From NCBI GenBank assembly GCA_000827495.1, contig KN817518.1:398405-462404 (forward strand): a DNA stretch of 64,000 nt, given 5' to 3'. This DNA comes from Hypholoma sublateritium FD-334 SS-4. Taxonomy: Eukaryota > Basidiomycota > Agaricomycetes > Agaricales > Strophariaceae. Positions 1-11,654 of this stretch are shown one piece after another (positions within the stretch are counted from its first letter, which is position 1; every line of letters starts with the position of its first letter). The position numbers were made by a program, and so were the translations under genes. The notes below the pieces were generated by a model. It was not told the origin of the DNA. It made no database searches and saw only the letters and a program-made list of their open reading frames with translations.

Positions 1-2431
1 GGCAGCGTACCTCGACAGCTCCTGTTCTGCCCCGTTCTCGTCGGTCTGGGGCAGAGTGTCGCTCTGTACCGACGGTATCCGGTATTCGATCGCGATTCCT
101 CCGTCGTCCCAGCCGATCCACGGCGTCAGCACGACGCGCGAGAGCCTTTTCGTCAGGTCGTCCTCCAGGCCTTTCCATTTACGTTCTCTCTCACCCTCGC
201 CCGGCTTAGACACAGCTTTCACGCGCCGCATGCTTCGCTCGACGACGCCGATCTTATTTGGCCCCCCGCGCCCACCTGCGTCATACTTCAAGGGGAGAGT
301 AGACATTCCGAAGAGTTCCATCAGCGGCTGGACCATCGAAGGCTTCCATGCATCTTTCGCCGCTTTGACTTCGGTTGCGTTGGCCTTGCCATCTGGTTTC
401 GACCAGTCGAGACCATGGGATGGGTCGTCCTCGTTTGCCACCACTAGATGCTGATTAGAAGTGGGGATTTCGTTCGACTTCTCAGATACATTTCCCTGAA
501 TTCCCTGTAATGGTGGTGTCAATATTTCCCCCAAACTAGCTGCGCTTTCGCCAATCTCTTGGAGAACTGGCGACCCCGCGTCAATGACGCTGTTATCTAC
601 TGAACCGTGTGATGAAGGTAGAGCAGCTTTGCGATATGGTTCTGTTGGCGGCAACAATGTTTCCCCTTCATTGGAATCACCTTCTCCAACCTCCTTGGGA
701 CCATTCATGGTGTCAATGTGCGCCTCGGCAACTACATCTGTGGCGCCACTGTTATCAAATAGTCCGAGTTCGTTCGCCGGCTGTTCTGCTTCTTCTTCCA
801 CGGTGTCCAGTTCTGCGGGCGGGAATCCAAGATTCACGGGGTCTGCAGGTAATATCTGCACATTGGCCACGCGCAGCTCCTCTTCGAAGCGCTTCAGTGC
901 CTCCTTGTCCACTTCAGGCGATTCGATCTCGCGGTCCGAATCCAAACTCCTGTCTGCGGTCATGTCCTCGTCCCACCCAAAGCTCCATGGCTCTTCCTCC
1001 CACCTCTTTCCCCAAATCGCCGTCGCCCCCGCGCCGAATCTATCAGGCAATTCTCTGCATATTTTCCCGGTCCTCCCCAGTTCGGCAACCGCGCGTTTTG
1101 CGACCTCGGCGGCCTTCTTCAGGCTGCGCTCCGACTCTGGCAGCGCGCGCACGCGCACGAGGAACGACAGGAAAAACGACAAGAGGTGAGGGAACGAGAT
1201 GAGGTGCGCCGGCGACCAGACCAGCCCCTCGTGGCGCAGGTACCACGAAAGAAAAACGCGGGTGCTGTGTTCAGGGTCGGCGAGGAATTTAAGCAATCGC
1301 GACTCCCGCCGCGCCGCGGCGAGCGCGAGAAGTTTGCGCACCTCGGCATCGGAGGACACAGGGATGGGGACGAGGTTGTACAGCGCGTACGGAGTACGGG
1401 GAGGGATGCGCTTTTGTCTGCCTGGTCGGGCGTTCTCGAGCTCTTGGTCGACTTCGTCGCCGGCGTCGGCCTTCGCGCGGTGTTTTTGCTTACGGGGGGA
1501 TTGGATGCTGTCTTCGTCTTCGTCGGAATACATGATCGAATCGTTTTCGTCGTCGGAATCTTTCTGTCGTTTTGCAGCCCTTTCTCTTGACTTCTTAATT
1601 TTGGCGAGTTCAATGTCTGAGTCTGTTTCATCGTCGTCCTCTTCCTCGCTGTTCTCCTGTTGCGGAAGATCTGTGCGTGTCCATATGGGCGGAGAGCCTA
1701 GAAGACCAGCGTAGAGACGAAACTGTGGAATGAATAAGCTATTTAATTAGATATAGACATAAAGTGGAATATTTACTTGATCCCAGAGATAATTTACTCG
1801 CATGTACCCGGGAGGCCAAACCCTTCCTACCCGGAATTCTGTGGCTGCCATATGGATGCGGTCAATTGGTGAAAGGTTCCTATGAAAGGAATATAAGAAA
1901 TTCCGACAGATCAGTGACTCTGATACTGAATACGCACTGATCATATATTCGCGTCCCTCGCAGGTCTTCGCCTTCTGCCCATTGCTCGTACCACTCCTTT
2001 TTCGCAAATAAAAGAAGTCGCTGCCGTCTCTGTTCCTGCGCTTTCTCAATTGGATCCAATGGTTCTTCTTCTGGCTCTCTTTTACCCTTTCCCTTTCCCT
2101 TGCCCTTCTTCCCCTTTTTTTCTTCGCGTTTGCTCGCGTTGTTGTTCTCGTTAGGTTTGGCGTTCGTCTTGCTCTTGTCAGTATTGTGAAAGACGCGGAG
2201 TGGCACAGTCGGAATCCCGAGCCCATCGATCTCCTCATCGCCTTCGCTAAAAATCAGGATGCCACACTCCTTAAAGTCTTTGAACGGTATGATTTTCACG
2301 CCGGCTGGGATGGGTGGAATAGGCGGAAATCGTACAACAGGGAGTGCGGGCGCATCGTTAGGGGCTGCGGGCGCTTGTGCAGCAGTGGCCTCTGGTGGAT
2401 CGGGGGCCGCGACGTTCGGCAGATCCGACAT
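1..2431 (-). CDS. Arb1-like protein (Argonaute siRNA chaperone subunit candidate), C-terminus cut by window edge
   Basis: Exons read 2431-1938, 1879-1777 and 1732-1 (open at the edge), giving at least 776 residues. The N-terminal third is Pro/Ala-rich and then strongly basic (a GKGKGKGKR stretch), followed by a conserved-looking block (YEQWAEGEDLR, then IDRIHMAATEF and LWDQFRLYAGLL). The middle has an acidic/basic linker, then an alpha-helical block (RKLLALAAARRESRLLKFL, FLSWYLRHEGL) and near the edge SMRRVKAV and LTKRLSRVVLTPW. From memory this order matches basidiomycete proteins annotated as Argonaute complex subunit Arb1; in fission yeast Arb1 belongs to the ARC complex that holds duplex siRNA for heterochromatin formation. 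The frame is open without a stop from 1732 to base 1. The start is the first ATG before a clean open frame. The family call is tentative; a lineage-specific unknown protein is the alternative. Confidence 0.55.
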
Positions 2432-3052
2432 TTCTGGTATGACTGAATTCTTGTTGAGCTAGATTTGCGCGCGTTTGTGTAACCTATGTGAGGAGGAGAA
2501 TGAAAGATGAATTCAAAGGATGGGCAGGTGGTAATCTTGTTTCGCGTATGTAAATCAGATCGCGACCCAAATAGGACATGGGGATCTGATCGGTGTCCCG
2601 TACGTCACGTTAGGCACGAAGTGTTGAGTTATGTTAAGTCGTAGCTGGATGTTATATTGAAAGGGCATTTATATCTGAGCGATTTGGTGCGCACTTCAAT
2701 TATGAAGTGTAATTTTTGAAGATCGGTGAAAAATCTCTGAAATCAACGATGTTTGCTTGATGTCAACCTTGTGTTGAGCATGAATAATTTCAAATGGTCT
2801 CCTTTGGAGAGATAAAACATGTTCGCACATAAGATTCAGCGCACAAGAGCAACCATACAGATAGACATTCACGGTGCATTGGGGTTCTGCATTGGGCGTC
2901 GAATAATGGTCCCAAAATAACAATGGCGTGGGTAACCGAGCGTGGGAACATGTGGATAATGCCTCGAGGGCTGAGCGTGCTCGTTATATGATGTCCGCAA
3001 CGTTTTTTAGGCTCTATACTTCACCACATCCTCCACGAGCCCTGCGATTATC
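2432..3052. other. divergent intergenic region
   Basis: This 621-bp gap lies between two head-to-head genes and must hold both promoters. A 75-residue minus-strand frame at 2696-2923 has no recognisable domain and no splice context, so I do not call it a gene. Confidence 0.6.
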
Positions 3053-4611
3053 ATGTTCAGATTCTTCTCAAGGAAACCACAACCGTCGCCCGTCCTTCCG
3101 GAGAGCGAAAAAGACGCGGCGGAAAATGTAGCGACCGATGCCCCCGCTGAGGCTGGATCCTCGACTGTTGGAGGCATCGTCCCCCACTTCGAATTCCCTC
3201 CAAAGCATCAGCAGCTGCACACGCCCTCACCATCCATTGACGGTGTGTCGGCCGTAGTGGCTGCGGAACCGCTGCCTACGAAGCCGAAGGCCAAACCCAG
3301 AGCGAAGCCCAAGCCCAAACACAAAGAGGTCTCTCCAGCCATCTCAGAAATACCACCAGGCCCAGTCGACACCCCCTCACCCGTCCCAGAGGAAGTTGTT
3401 GTAACAGATCCAAGTGCGCTTCACGCGCTTATCGCATCTGTACCGGCCCAGACCCTGCACACATACACCCTGGCGCGCCTAAATCCCGCACTCTTTTCAA
3501 GCACGAGCCCCCTCTTCGCAGAAGTCACACCACCCACGCTGACCGCTTTGACTGCCTTCTTTTCCTCCCTGACCCCGCCACCCAAGCTCCATTGTGTGCG
3601 CTGCCATAGCGGATATTTCGATCTGGAAAATAATGATACCGCGTGTCGCGTGCAGCACGATGACGATAGCGCGATCGTGGAACGGGTAGGACTCGGAAAG
3701 GGCATGGGCACCGAATACGAGACGCTGTGGGGCTGCTGCGCGCGCACAGTTGAAGGAGACGGCGACATGGGACCCCCCGACGGCTGGTGCTACGAGGGCG
3801 CGCACACAGTGAGTTTCTTCTAGTACGCTGATCTTGCTTGAATCTGCTAATTTCCTTGCAGACAGATACCAAACGCGCTAGATTCCGTGCGGATTCTACC
3901 CCACAGGACGATAAGCTCACATCTTGCGCTCGGCTGCGGTGCGGCATGCCCCCGCTCCCCGCTCGCAGCTCACTCGGACGTGCGTCTCGAAAACGTAATA
4001 GGCGACTCATGGAGAACGAAAGCGACGAGGACGACGAAGATGTGCAGTCTTTAGCCTCGTCGCATACCCGGTCACAATCAATGGCCAGCGTCAAAGGAAA
4101 GGCAAAAGACGTGGCGGGCGAAGATACGAATGCAGAAACAAAACCGCGTCCAGTGAAGCGCCCCAGATCACGCAAGCAGTCGACTTCAATGTTGCCTCCC
4201 GCAACAAAGGAGTCCAGAGACGAAGATGCCATGGACGTAGACGCCCCGCAGCAGCCTTCCCCGCCCAAGTCACCTCGCCGTAAAGCCGCCGTAGCATCTA
4301 GCGCCAAAGCTAAGCCTCCTTCGTCTGGCGGGAAAGCAGTTCAGCTCAGCCCCCTTTCCGCTTCTTTCATTCCCGCGGCGTCTGCTAACGCGCGCGAAGA
4401 ATCGCCAACGCGCAAGCCGAGGAGCCAGGTCGAGGTGCAGATAATCTCGCGCAGCCCTCCTAAGGGTACCCTCAGCGCACAAGGCAGCGCAAGCAGTTTG
4501 AAGGCCCTGAAAGCGAAAGGCTCCGTTTCTTCGCTCAGAGCCAAGGCCAAATCACGCGCTCTGGGTGAGATCGTGGACACCAGCGTGGACGGGGAGGGGA
4601 CGTGGAACTAA
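3053..4611 (+). CDS. Conserved fungal Cys-rich protein of unknown function
   Basis: Two exons, 3053-3808 and 3862-4611, are joined across a 53-nt GTGAGT...TTGCAG intron and give 501 residues. The N-terminus is Pro/Lys-rich (a KPKAKPRAKPKPKHK stretch). Residues about 180-300 hold a cluster that could bind zinc: CVRCHSGYF, a later CRVQH, GCCAR, WCYEGAH and TSCARLRCG just after the splice. The second half is low-complexity, Ser/Lys/Arg/Ala-rich with acidic patches and looks disordered and possibly nuclear. The Cys/His arrangement resembles uncharacterised zinc-binding proteins of Agaricomycetes, but I cannot name a family. Reading on without splicing would hit a stop 14 bases after the donor, which supports the intron. 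Confidence 0.75.
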
Positions 4612-5544
4612 CAGCATCCGTGACGATCGCCATCGCGCTCTGCTCTTTCCAGGAGACTGCGCGAGGTCACCTTTCAATTCGCGCGACACCCACGACCTCG
4701 TCCCTTGACACTCACGACATCGGAATGAATTCCATCGAACGCGCCTGCTCCAGATGGATGTCTCCCAAGATTTTTATTTCATATTCTCCCTCGCATCTTT
4801 GTCGACATTTGTATTTAACCACGACAACCCGCATTCACTCCCGGATCTCTTTTCTTGCATGGATATCTATCTTTTTGCTCCCAGATCACGTATCTGTCTA
4901 ATTATATTGGTATCTTCCACTTTCATCTGCTACTAAACGCTACTAGTAAGTGTCCGTCCCTCCTTCGACATCCCCCCCGCGTCCCCATCTTGATTTATTG
5001 CCTGGTCGGTGAAAGCACCAAGTCATCATTCCTTAATCCTCGATACTCCTTCTCTTACTTTCGTACAATTAATGCATTGTATGCTTCAGGTGTACTAATT
5101 AGTTTGCTCGAAATCCCAACGTTTGTTTTTCTATGCTGAGCGCTTAGCAAATGTCCAGATTGGTCCATGCCATCGTCCCGAGCAAGTCATTCTGCCAGAT
5201 GGTGGCTTGTGCGCCCACATTCTGACCCGGATTATCTTTAAGATCGCCTCAGGGAATAGATGCGATTTACGTATGACTGTCCAATTTCCTTGGACTTTTG
5301 GTATTTACGTGGTTGTAAGTAACTTTAAAGTAAGTACGGTGTGCTAAGAGCGGGAGCTCTGCAGGAATGGGTCCCGGCGCCGCGAGTAGCCGAACTCCGC
5401 CTAATTGGGCTGCAACGAATCACAGCTGCCTTATTTCTGCTAATTTCGAATTCTACCCCAGAAAACTCTTGGCCTCAGGCTATTCCACCCCACATTCCTC
5501 CCTTGAACCCCTCCCCCACCGCCCACCCAGCGACACCAATCGGC
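4612..5544. other. intergenic region
   Basis: This 933-bp stretch holds the 3' end of the Cys-rich gene and the promoter of the TMEM135-like gene. It has pyrimidine-rich tracts (about 4770-5060) but no coding signal I can support. Confidence 0.5.
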
Positions 5545-7767
5545 ATGGCCGACCATGCTGCACCCAGCGTAAGTGGCGCCAGCGGCAGGACGGCGAGATT
5601 CTCTCCCGCGAACAGCACCCCGCCGACGCCCGGGGAGCGAGCGGACGCTGACGGCATGCTGGTCCCCCCGAACTTAAAGCGCGCCATGGCGTCGTTCGAG
5701 AACCTAGTCGCGATGGCTAACCACCAGGAGCGGCTGAAGGAGGCGCGGAAGATGGTGTGGAGGGACAGGGGCCAGCCGGTCATCGAGCTGGACACCTTTG
5801 AGGCGTGTTTGGCGCATGCTATGTCAGGGGGGTTCAGTGAGTCGACCTGTAGCTTTTATTGCACCTATGGAATTAATCGGAAGTGGTTTTTGTCGTTCTT
5901 GAACAGGATCAGCCACGCTTGCATTTAACATACGCGCGTGCATCAACTTGGTGCTGGCTCTTATTCGAATCCACCGTGTTCCGAGGTTTGTCTTTCTGTG
6001 GTTATCCTGTGGAGTTTCTGTGACACTTGTCGTAGGGACTACCGAACGGCCATGATCCGACGGGCAGTCTTTGGCGCGGATACTTTCAGATTTGCAGCCA
6101 TGCTCGGTGCGTAGCAGTCGAGTCTTTGGCTCCTATGAATATTCAACGACAATTTATTTCATCAGGCACCTTTACATCCTTATACAAATTCATCATTAAT
6201 ACTCTTCCTATCCTTATTCCAGCCATTAGCCCAAGACATATAGTCCCGGGATCGTCTGCCCTCGACGACGAGGACAGCGAAGACGCGTTAGATATTGAGA
6301 GTCAAAGTACTCTGGAAATCCCCATAGAGAGGCGCAAGGCGCGCCTTTCTCTGTCTAAGCACGCGCAAATGGTGCTCGTTCGCAAGCATACCAGGAGATG
6401 GCACGCAGCGCTTGCTGGGGCAGTCGCAGGCGGTCTGGCAATAATATGGGAAAAGAGGAATCGCCGGGGTGTTATTGCACAGCAAATGTTTGTTCGGTGC
6501 GTCTATTCTTCCATCCAGCTTTGCAGAATCCTGTGTTCAGACGTAATCAGTGGTTTACAGGGATCTTATAACGCATTTACGACCAAACGGGGTCTCAGCG
6601 TTCCGAACGGAGATGTATTAGTATTTTCAATTGCCTGTGGACAGATTTTGTACGGGTTCTTGCTGCGTCCTGATACGTTGCCTCGGTCGTACAACAGTTG
6701 GTGCGCAAATCAATTATAAGGTCTCTGTATGTATGCTCATCCACATGTTCAGGATTTCACAAGCCTCCAAAGTTCCTCCAGCAGCAATACGAATGAATCA
6801 CGACATCGTTCGTACGGGGTTGTTTGACCTGAAAGACGTCGACCAGCTTATAAGCCGCCCCGTAAGTTGAATTCAACACTCCCGATCAAGCCCTAATTTT
6901 AAATCACCCTTTCCGTTAGGATATCACAAGTTGGAACAAAGCGGATCTCCTTTCCTTACGCTCGCACCTCCTAAGTCCGCCGCTGCCTGTAGATGGTATC
7001 GAACCGTACATAGCCCGCTATGGTTCATGCTCCGCCGTCCATCCGGCGCTTACTTCCTGCGCGTCTGTGCCGTTAGACAGGTTCTTTGCGGTGTTCAAGT
7101 GGATGCTACCTATCTACAGCGCACTGCATTTTATTCCTGCGGTGCTGTTCAAGCGCAAAGCATTCATGGAGGACCCCGCCAAGATTCTATTTAAAGCCAC
7201 AGTCGGCAGTATGAGGAGCTCCGCATTCCTGGGCGTATTCGTCGTCATTTATCAATGTATGTGATTTCCAGAATCTACCCCGGGACAACAATTAACGCGA
7301 TATTCCAGCCATGTACTGTTACAAACACAAACTCCACAAATTGCTCACCCTACTTCGCACGGGTGCCCTACCGGCGTCCCTGTTGACGCTCCCTCTCACG
7401 AAAATCCCCCAATGGGTCACTGACCTCCTCATCTCCAAGTTTTCATTCTGGCTTCCTGGATTCGCTGCGGGTCTCTCTCTGTTTGTTGAGGCAAAGAGGA
7501 GGCGTGGGGAGCTGGCGATGTATGTTTTGCCCAAGGGCCTCGAAAGCATGTGGGTGATGGCACGAGGTAAAGGACTGGTGTTCAGGACCGGAAAGTGGGG
7601 TGAGACACTACTAACTGCTCTCGGGATGGCCATGGTTATGGTACGTGATCATTTCTCTGTTTCAAAACCCTATGCTGAATGTGCATCAGAGCACGTACCA
7701 AAATGACCCACAGCACCTGTCGGGGCTGGTTAGAAGGATTTTGTATCAATTTATTGGCCCCAATTAG
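5545..7767 (+). CDS. TMEM135-like multi-pass membrane protein
   Basis: Nine exons (5545-5836, 5907-5985, 6036-6106, 6166-6496, 6551-6700, 6753-6861, 6920-7256, 7309-7640, 7690-7767) total 593 codons in one frame. The product has a disordered N-terminus followed by hydrophobic segments (AFNIRACINLVLALIRIHR, LAGAVAGGLAIIW, VLVFSIACGQILYGFLL, MLPIYSALHFIPAVLF, SSAFLGVFVVIYQ). Diagnostic stretches are RKHTRRWHAALAGAVAGG, LLRPDTLPRSYNSW and the C-terminal STYQNDPQHLSGLVRR. These match Agaricomycete proteins annotated with the TMEM135 N-terminal domain; animal TMEM135 is linked to peroxisomes and mitochondrial dynamics. The ATG chosen is the last in-frame one before the conserved region and gives an Ala/Ser/Pro-rich leader. 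Cellular location here is inference. Confidence 0.85.
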
Positions 7768-8063
7768 GTGCCCTGATTGCGCTGGACAAGCGCTGGACGA
7801 TTTTTTTGTTCATTCAATCTGTAAAATGAGGAGCGGCAAGGCGTACATTATAATTACGGTATTATTAGGAGTTTCTCTAATCAAAATAAAGCACCCTAGA
7901 AGAACTCAGGGAGCGTTGAAGGAGATTGTAACAATGGGTATTTTGAACGATTAGATTAGATGCCATCATAGGTGCTGATGTCTGTAAGCACTTTCTCACC
8001 ATCTCATTAACTTCCCCCCGGCCATACTTAGCTCTCAATTTCTCACTAAGTACCTCAGCAACT

Positions 8064-8968
8064 ATGGGCAAGAAACGTGCGCAATCCCCACCTAGGCCAG
8101 CGGTAGCCGAAGGGGACGGTGCATCCACTTCACAAACTGTCGAACCCCCAAAAGAGCCTAGACCACCGCAGAAGGTATTCTATTGTGAAGGTAAGCCGTT
8201 CGATGGCGCCGATTGAACTGTATTGGCCCATACGACGCTTCAGAACAAGTACCCTACGCTCTATGTGTTCATACAATCCACGGCCTGCGTTGTGGATCAC
8301 TAGCTCATCGCGCTGTCTTCTCCAATAGTGTGCTCGTTCCCGCTGGAATACTGCGAGTTCGGATCGAGTCTTACGAAGTGCAAGGAATGGCTGAAGGAAG
8401 AGCACCCTGATCTCTACGACAAGTATTACTCGGAAGGTTAGTCGGCAACTGGATGAGCAAAGCCTTGCGTTCCTGACGATCGGGATCTCACCGCAGAGGC
8501 TCTGACGACCAAAATCGGGACACTCAGTCTGGAGGCCCAGGCCAAGCTGGATAAGGAGGCTGCGAAGAAGGAGGCGAAGGCAGATGCGAAGGCCGACGCT
8601 GCGCTGAAGAAGAAGCTTGCGTCGCAGGTGTGTATCATGCTTCCCTTCGCAGCGATCGTCCTTACATTTGTCTCTTCTTGTAGGTGACGATCAAGCGTAT
8701 CGAACGTACGAAGCGCAAGCATGTCACTGCTATCCATGGCCTCGAGGCGTTCTCCATCGACCTGAAGAAGGCGGCGAAACAACTCGCCGGCCGCTTTGCG
8801 ACGGGCGCCTCGGTGACGAAGAACGCACAGGGCCTGGATGAGATCGTCGTGCAGGGAGACGTGTCTGATGAGATCTTCGACATGCTGGAGAAGGGCGACG
8901 GCGTGCTCAAGGGGGTTCCCATCGCGAATGTCGAGATCGTGGAGGACAAGAAGAAAAAGGCCGAGTAA
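8064..8968 (+). CDS. TMA22: Tma22 / DENR density-regulated protein (SUI1 domain)
   Basis: Four exons (8064-8190, 8329-8436, 8497-8627, 8684-8968) give 216 residues. The N-terminal half carries the DENR Cys motif (VFYCEVCSFPLEYCEF, later KCKEWL, then PDLYDKYY). A charged Lys/Ala linker follows. Residues about 125-210 form a SUI1/eIF1-like domain (VTIKRIERTKRKHVTAIHGL, then LAGRFATGASV and DEIVVQGD). Tma22/DENR pairs with Tma20/MCT-1 and acts on 40S subunits in re-initiation and ribosome recycling. Length and domain order are as expected for the family. An out-of-frame ORF antisense to the last exons is a shadow. Confidence 0.95.
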
Positions 8969-9415
8969 ATTGTTGGTTTTCCCTGCTCTTTTTCTGTGGC
9001 CGGAACCCCCTGAGCATACAAACACAATCGTCACCCATTTTGGGGACTAGATAAAAATATAAATCCACTATCCATTTTTGCATAGGAATTTCAATCCTTC
9101 TTTCACATTCATGTACCTTAGCCAAATCTTAACCCAAGCTCAACCCCAGCTCTACTTTGTACTCGCCCTTCAGGTGAAATGGCTCGATAAGATTAGATGT
9201 ATTCTAAATTAAGGACAGCACGTGGGAAATTGCGCCATTCCTCACTTTGGCGTCATCGAGTAAAATCGAGAGCTTGACAAATCCAAGATGAAGAAATCTG
9301 TGTCTACAAGTCTCTTCGCGCGGAATCTGTCTCTTCCCTTTCACCTAATTTCAAAGGCATTGCATCATCGCCACTAAATAATCTTCATCTTTCCTAAATT
9401 CAAATTGCTGCTGCA
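8969..9415. other. intergenic region with PAPS reductase promoter
   Basis: 447 bp between Tma22 and the PAPS reductase gene. Besides the CACGTG site listed separately I see only pyrimidine-rich sequence close to the downstream ATG. Confidence 0.5.
9219..9224. promoter_or_regulatory. CACGTG E-box upstream of PAPS reductase
   Basis: A perfect CACGTG palindrome lies about 190 bp before the PAPS reductase ATG. In yeast, CACGTG is the Cbf1 site that recruits Met4 to sulfur-assimilation genes including MET16. Use of the same site in this fungus is inference. Confidence 0.4.
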
Positions 9416-10292
9416 ATGGCCTCAACATCCGCCCTTGGTCTCCCCAAACCACTTGCGCTTCCCCTGTGCCAATCAGATCTGGCTAAAATCAATGCGTACC
9501 TTTCTCCGTTGACCCCAGAGGAGATTCTTCGATGGGGGATCGAATATCTGCCAAACCTCTACCAGACGACTGCCTTTGGACTCACCGGACTCGTTGCGAT
9601 CGACATGCTGTCAAAAATAACGACATCGCCACCGCCGCTCATCTTTCTGGACACACTTTACCACTTCCAGGAAACTTATGAGCTCGTGGAGGAAGTAAAA
9701 TCACGGTACGGTGCACCTGTCCATGTGTACAAGCCCGAAGGATGCGAAACGGTGCGGGACTTTGAGGCAAAGTTCGGAGAAAAGCACTGGGTAGTCGATG
9801 AAGCGAATTACGATTTTGTTGTCAAGGTCTGCGGCTCTTTGGTCATACAATATTTTCCTCAGTCTGATCCTTCGATTTGTAATCCAGGTTGAGCCTGCTC
9901 AAAGGGCCTATGAAACCTTCCACGTCCAATCAATTATAACTGGGCGGCGTGCATCTCAAGGTGGCGCGCGCGCCTCTCTTCAACCGCTGGAAGTCGATAG
10001 CAAGGGACTGCTAAAACTTAATCCTCTATTTGCGTGGAACTTTCCCCTCGTGGAATGGTACATCAAGGAGAACAATGTGCCGCGGAACAAGCTACTCGAT
10101 CAGGGATACCGGAGTGTGGGCGACTGGCACAGCACAAGTAAGGTTGCAGAGGGCCAAGACGAGCGTGCTGGAAGGTGGGCTGGGAAGGAGAAGACTGAGT
10201 GTGGCCTGCACGAGGATTATTTCAAGATGAAGGCAAAAGCTAAGGCTCAAGCAGGTTCGCAAAATTTGTTACGCTTCAGTATTAGAAGTTGA
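9416..10292 (+). CDS. MET16: Phosphoadenosine phosphosulfate (PAPS) reductase
   Basis: Two exons (9416-9826, 9888-10292) give 271 residues. The enzyme reduces PAPS to sulfite plus PAP with thioredoxin in assimilatory sulfate reduction. Visible motifs in order: FGLTGLVAIDML (start of the PP-loop fold), FLDTLYHFQETYEL, a TGRRASQGGAR substrate-binding loop at residues about 158-168, DQGYRSVGDWHST, and near the C-terminus TECGLHEDY with the catalytic Cys in ECGLH. The conserved splice falls after FVVK and restores the frame into VEPAQRAYETF. A short basic tail after the catalytic motif ends at a TGA. Length is typical for fungal Met16. Confidence 0.95.
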
Positions 10293-10986
10293 TTACTTAC
10301 TGCGAACCGCGTAGCAGCTTCTACAGCATAATTCATCTGCGTTCTTCTCCTCTTTATATACCATAGAGTGATTCTAATCTTTTTATCGGACAAGACAACA
10401 TTCTGTATTACCAAGTCTGCATCCAAACCTCGAAGCGCGGTGTTATAACCTTTGTCCGAGTCATAGCAGAAAATTCCAAGGCAAAGTAAACGAATAGCCA
10501 CGACTCGGATGCACATGGCCGCCGTGTGCCTTGCATTTTTTGCAACTCGCCTCCGTCACAGTGCTATTAGATCTTTGCACAACCTTTCTGCAACCCTGCC
10601 ACTTGAGAACCAGAGCGCGACTTCCGGGCAGTCGCTTTTGATTTTTCTGACACAAATTACAATGAGGTTCAGGCAAGAAATATCAAATAACATGTTCTGC
10701 TGGTAGTCTAATCATACGTGCAAATGCACGCAGTTCAGACTTCCTGGCTGGAATAGCCCAATCTAAAATTTCTACATCAAAATCCAACGATCACATCTGT
10801 GTTATATTTTTCACTTCGACATTCCTCATCAATGTGAGTAGTTCTTTTGTTCCGTATCTGAAGGATAGCCTGAGGGTGCTCTACATCATCATTGGCTCCC
10901 GAATGTATGTCGACTGACTGAAACAAATCAACAGAACGGAGTGCATCAACGTTGTGTGCTAGCAAAGACGATGATGATGATTCCAT
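10250..10986 (-). other. possible small spliced gene of unknown function
   Basis: From an ATG at 10986 a frame reads HNVDALRSVDLFQSVD and EHPQAILQI. A plausible 52-nt intron (GTGAAA...TTTTAG) then leads into NWAIPARKSELRAFARMIR, and a 45-nt one leads into NQKRLPGSRALVL with ASCKKCKAHGGH beyond it. A further coding-like frame covers 10516-10247 (GYNTALRGLDADLVIQNVV). I could not join the last two blocks cleanly and recognise no family. It overlaps the 3' end of the PAPS reductase gene by some 40 bases, as a convergent neighbour might. Confidence 0.25.
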
Positions 10987-11654
10987 AATTTGGATTTACA
11001 CGCCGTTTTAAGGATCAACATACACTGCTAGTAATATAAGCAGTCGTGTAGTAACAAAGTGTAAAGGTGCGAAAGCGAAGTAGTACTTAACGGAACAACA
11101 GACAACATACATATCTACATATGTAGGGTGTAGTAGCAGGCTAAGAGTAAGTAGAGCAGGTCTGTAGGTAGCTCAGCGAGTAAGAATGTTTAGAGATCAA
11201 TCGCGAAAGCAGATAGTTACGAGCTGTCCGACGAAGGCTGAATGTCGGACGTCTGAGATCGAAGTGGAAGGGGCGCATATGATGGAGACGTTCGCAAATG
11301 AGTGTGAAGGTTCGGCCCGAACATTCTTCAGTCTATGGGGGGGAGAAGATGAGGAGCTGAAATGAAGACAAAATTAACTTAAGAGAGTAAAAGATCTGGT
11401 TTTAACATAGAGTTAGCAGCGCGGGGGTCCGGATTGAGTAGCAGCAGTAAGAGCAAAGATAACGATAGTAGACTGTGGGAAAGGGCTGGATTAGGTCGCA
11501 CGACATTGGATGGCACAAGAGACAACGCACAAAGAGCGACAAATCGAGCAGCTGGAATGATGGTCAGCGGTGTCGCAGGTAGGCAGATGATACATGAGAT
11601 TAGATGTGAGATTAGAGCTTCATCCGTTTAGCCTGTGGAATGTGGGTGGGGAGT
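10987..11654. other. intergenic region, no gene seen
   Basis: About 670 bp of purine-rich plus-strand sequence downstream of the DUF7918 gene. No open frame with domain or splice support. An alternative splice choice would extend the DUF7918 gene to 11612. Confidence 0.4.

Noticed and set aside
3525..4307. 260-residue minus-strand open frame
   Set aside because: Antisense to the Cys-rich gene, crosses its intron and has no recognisable features.
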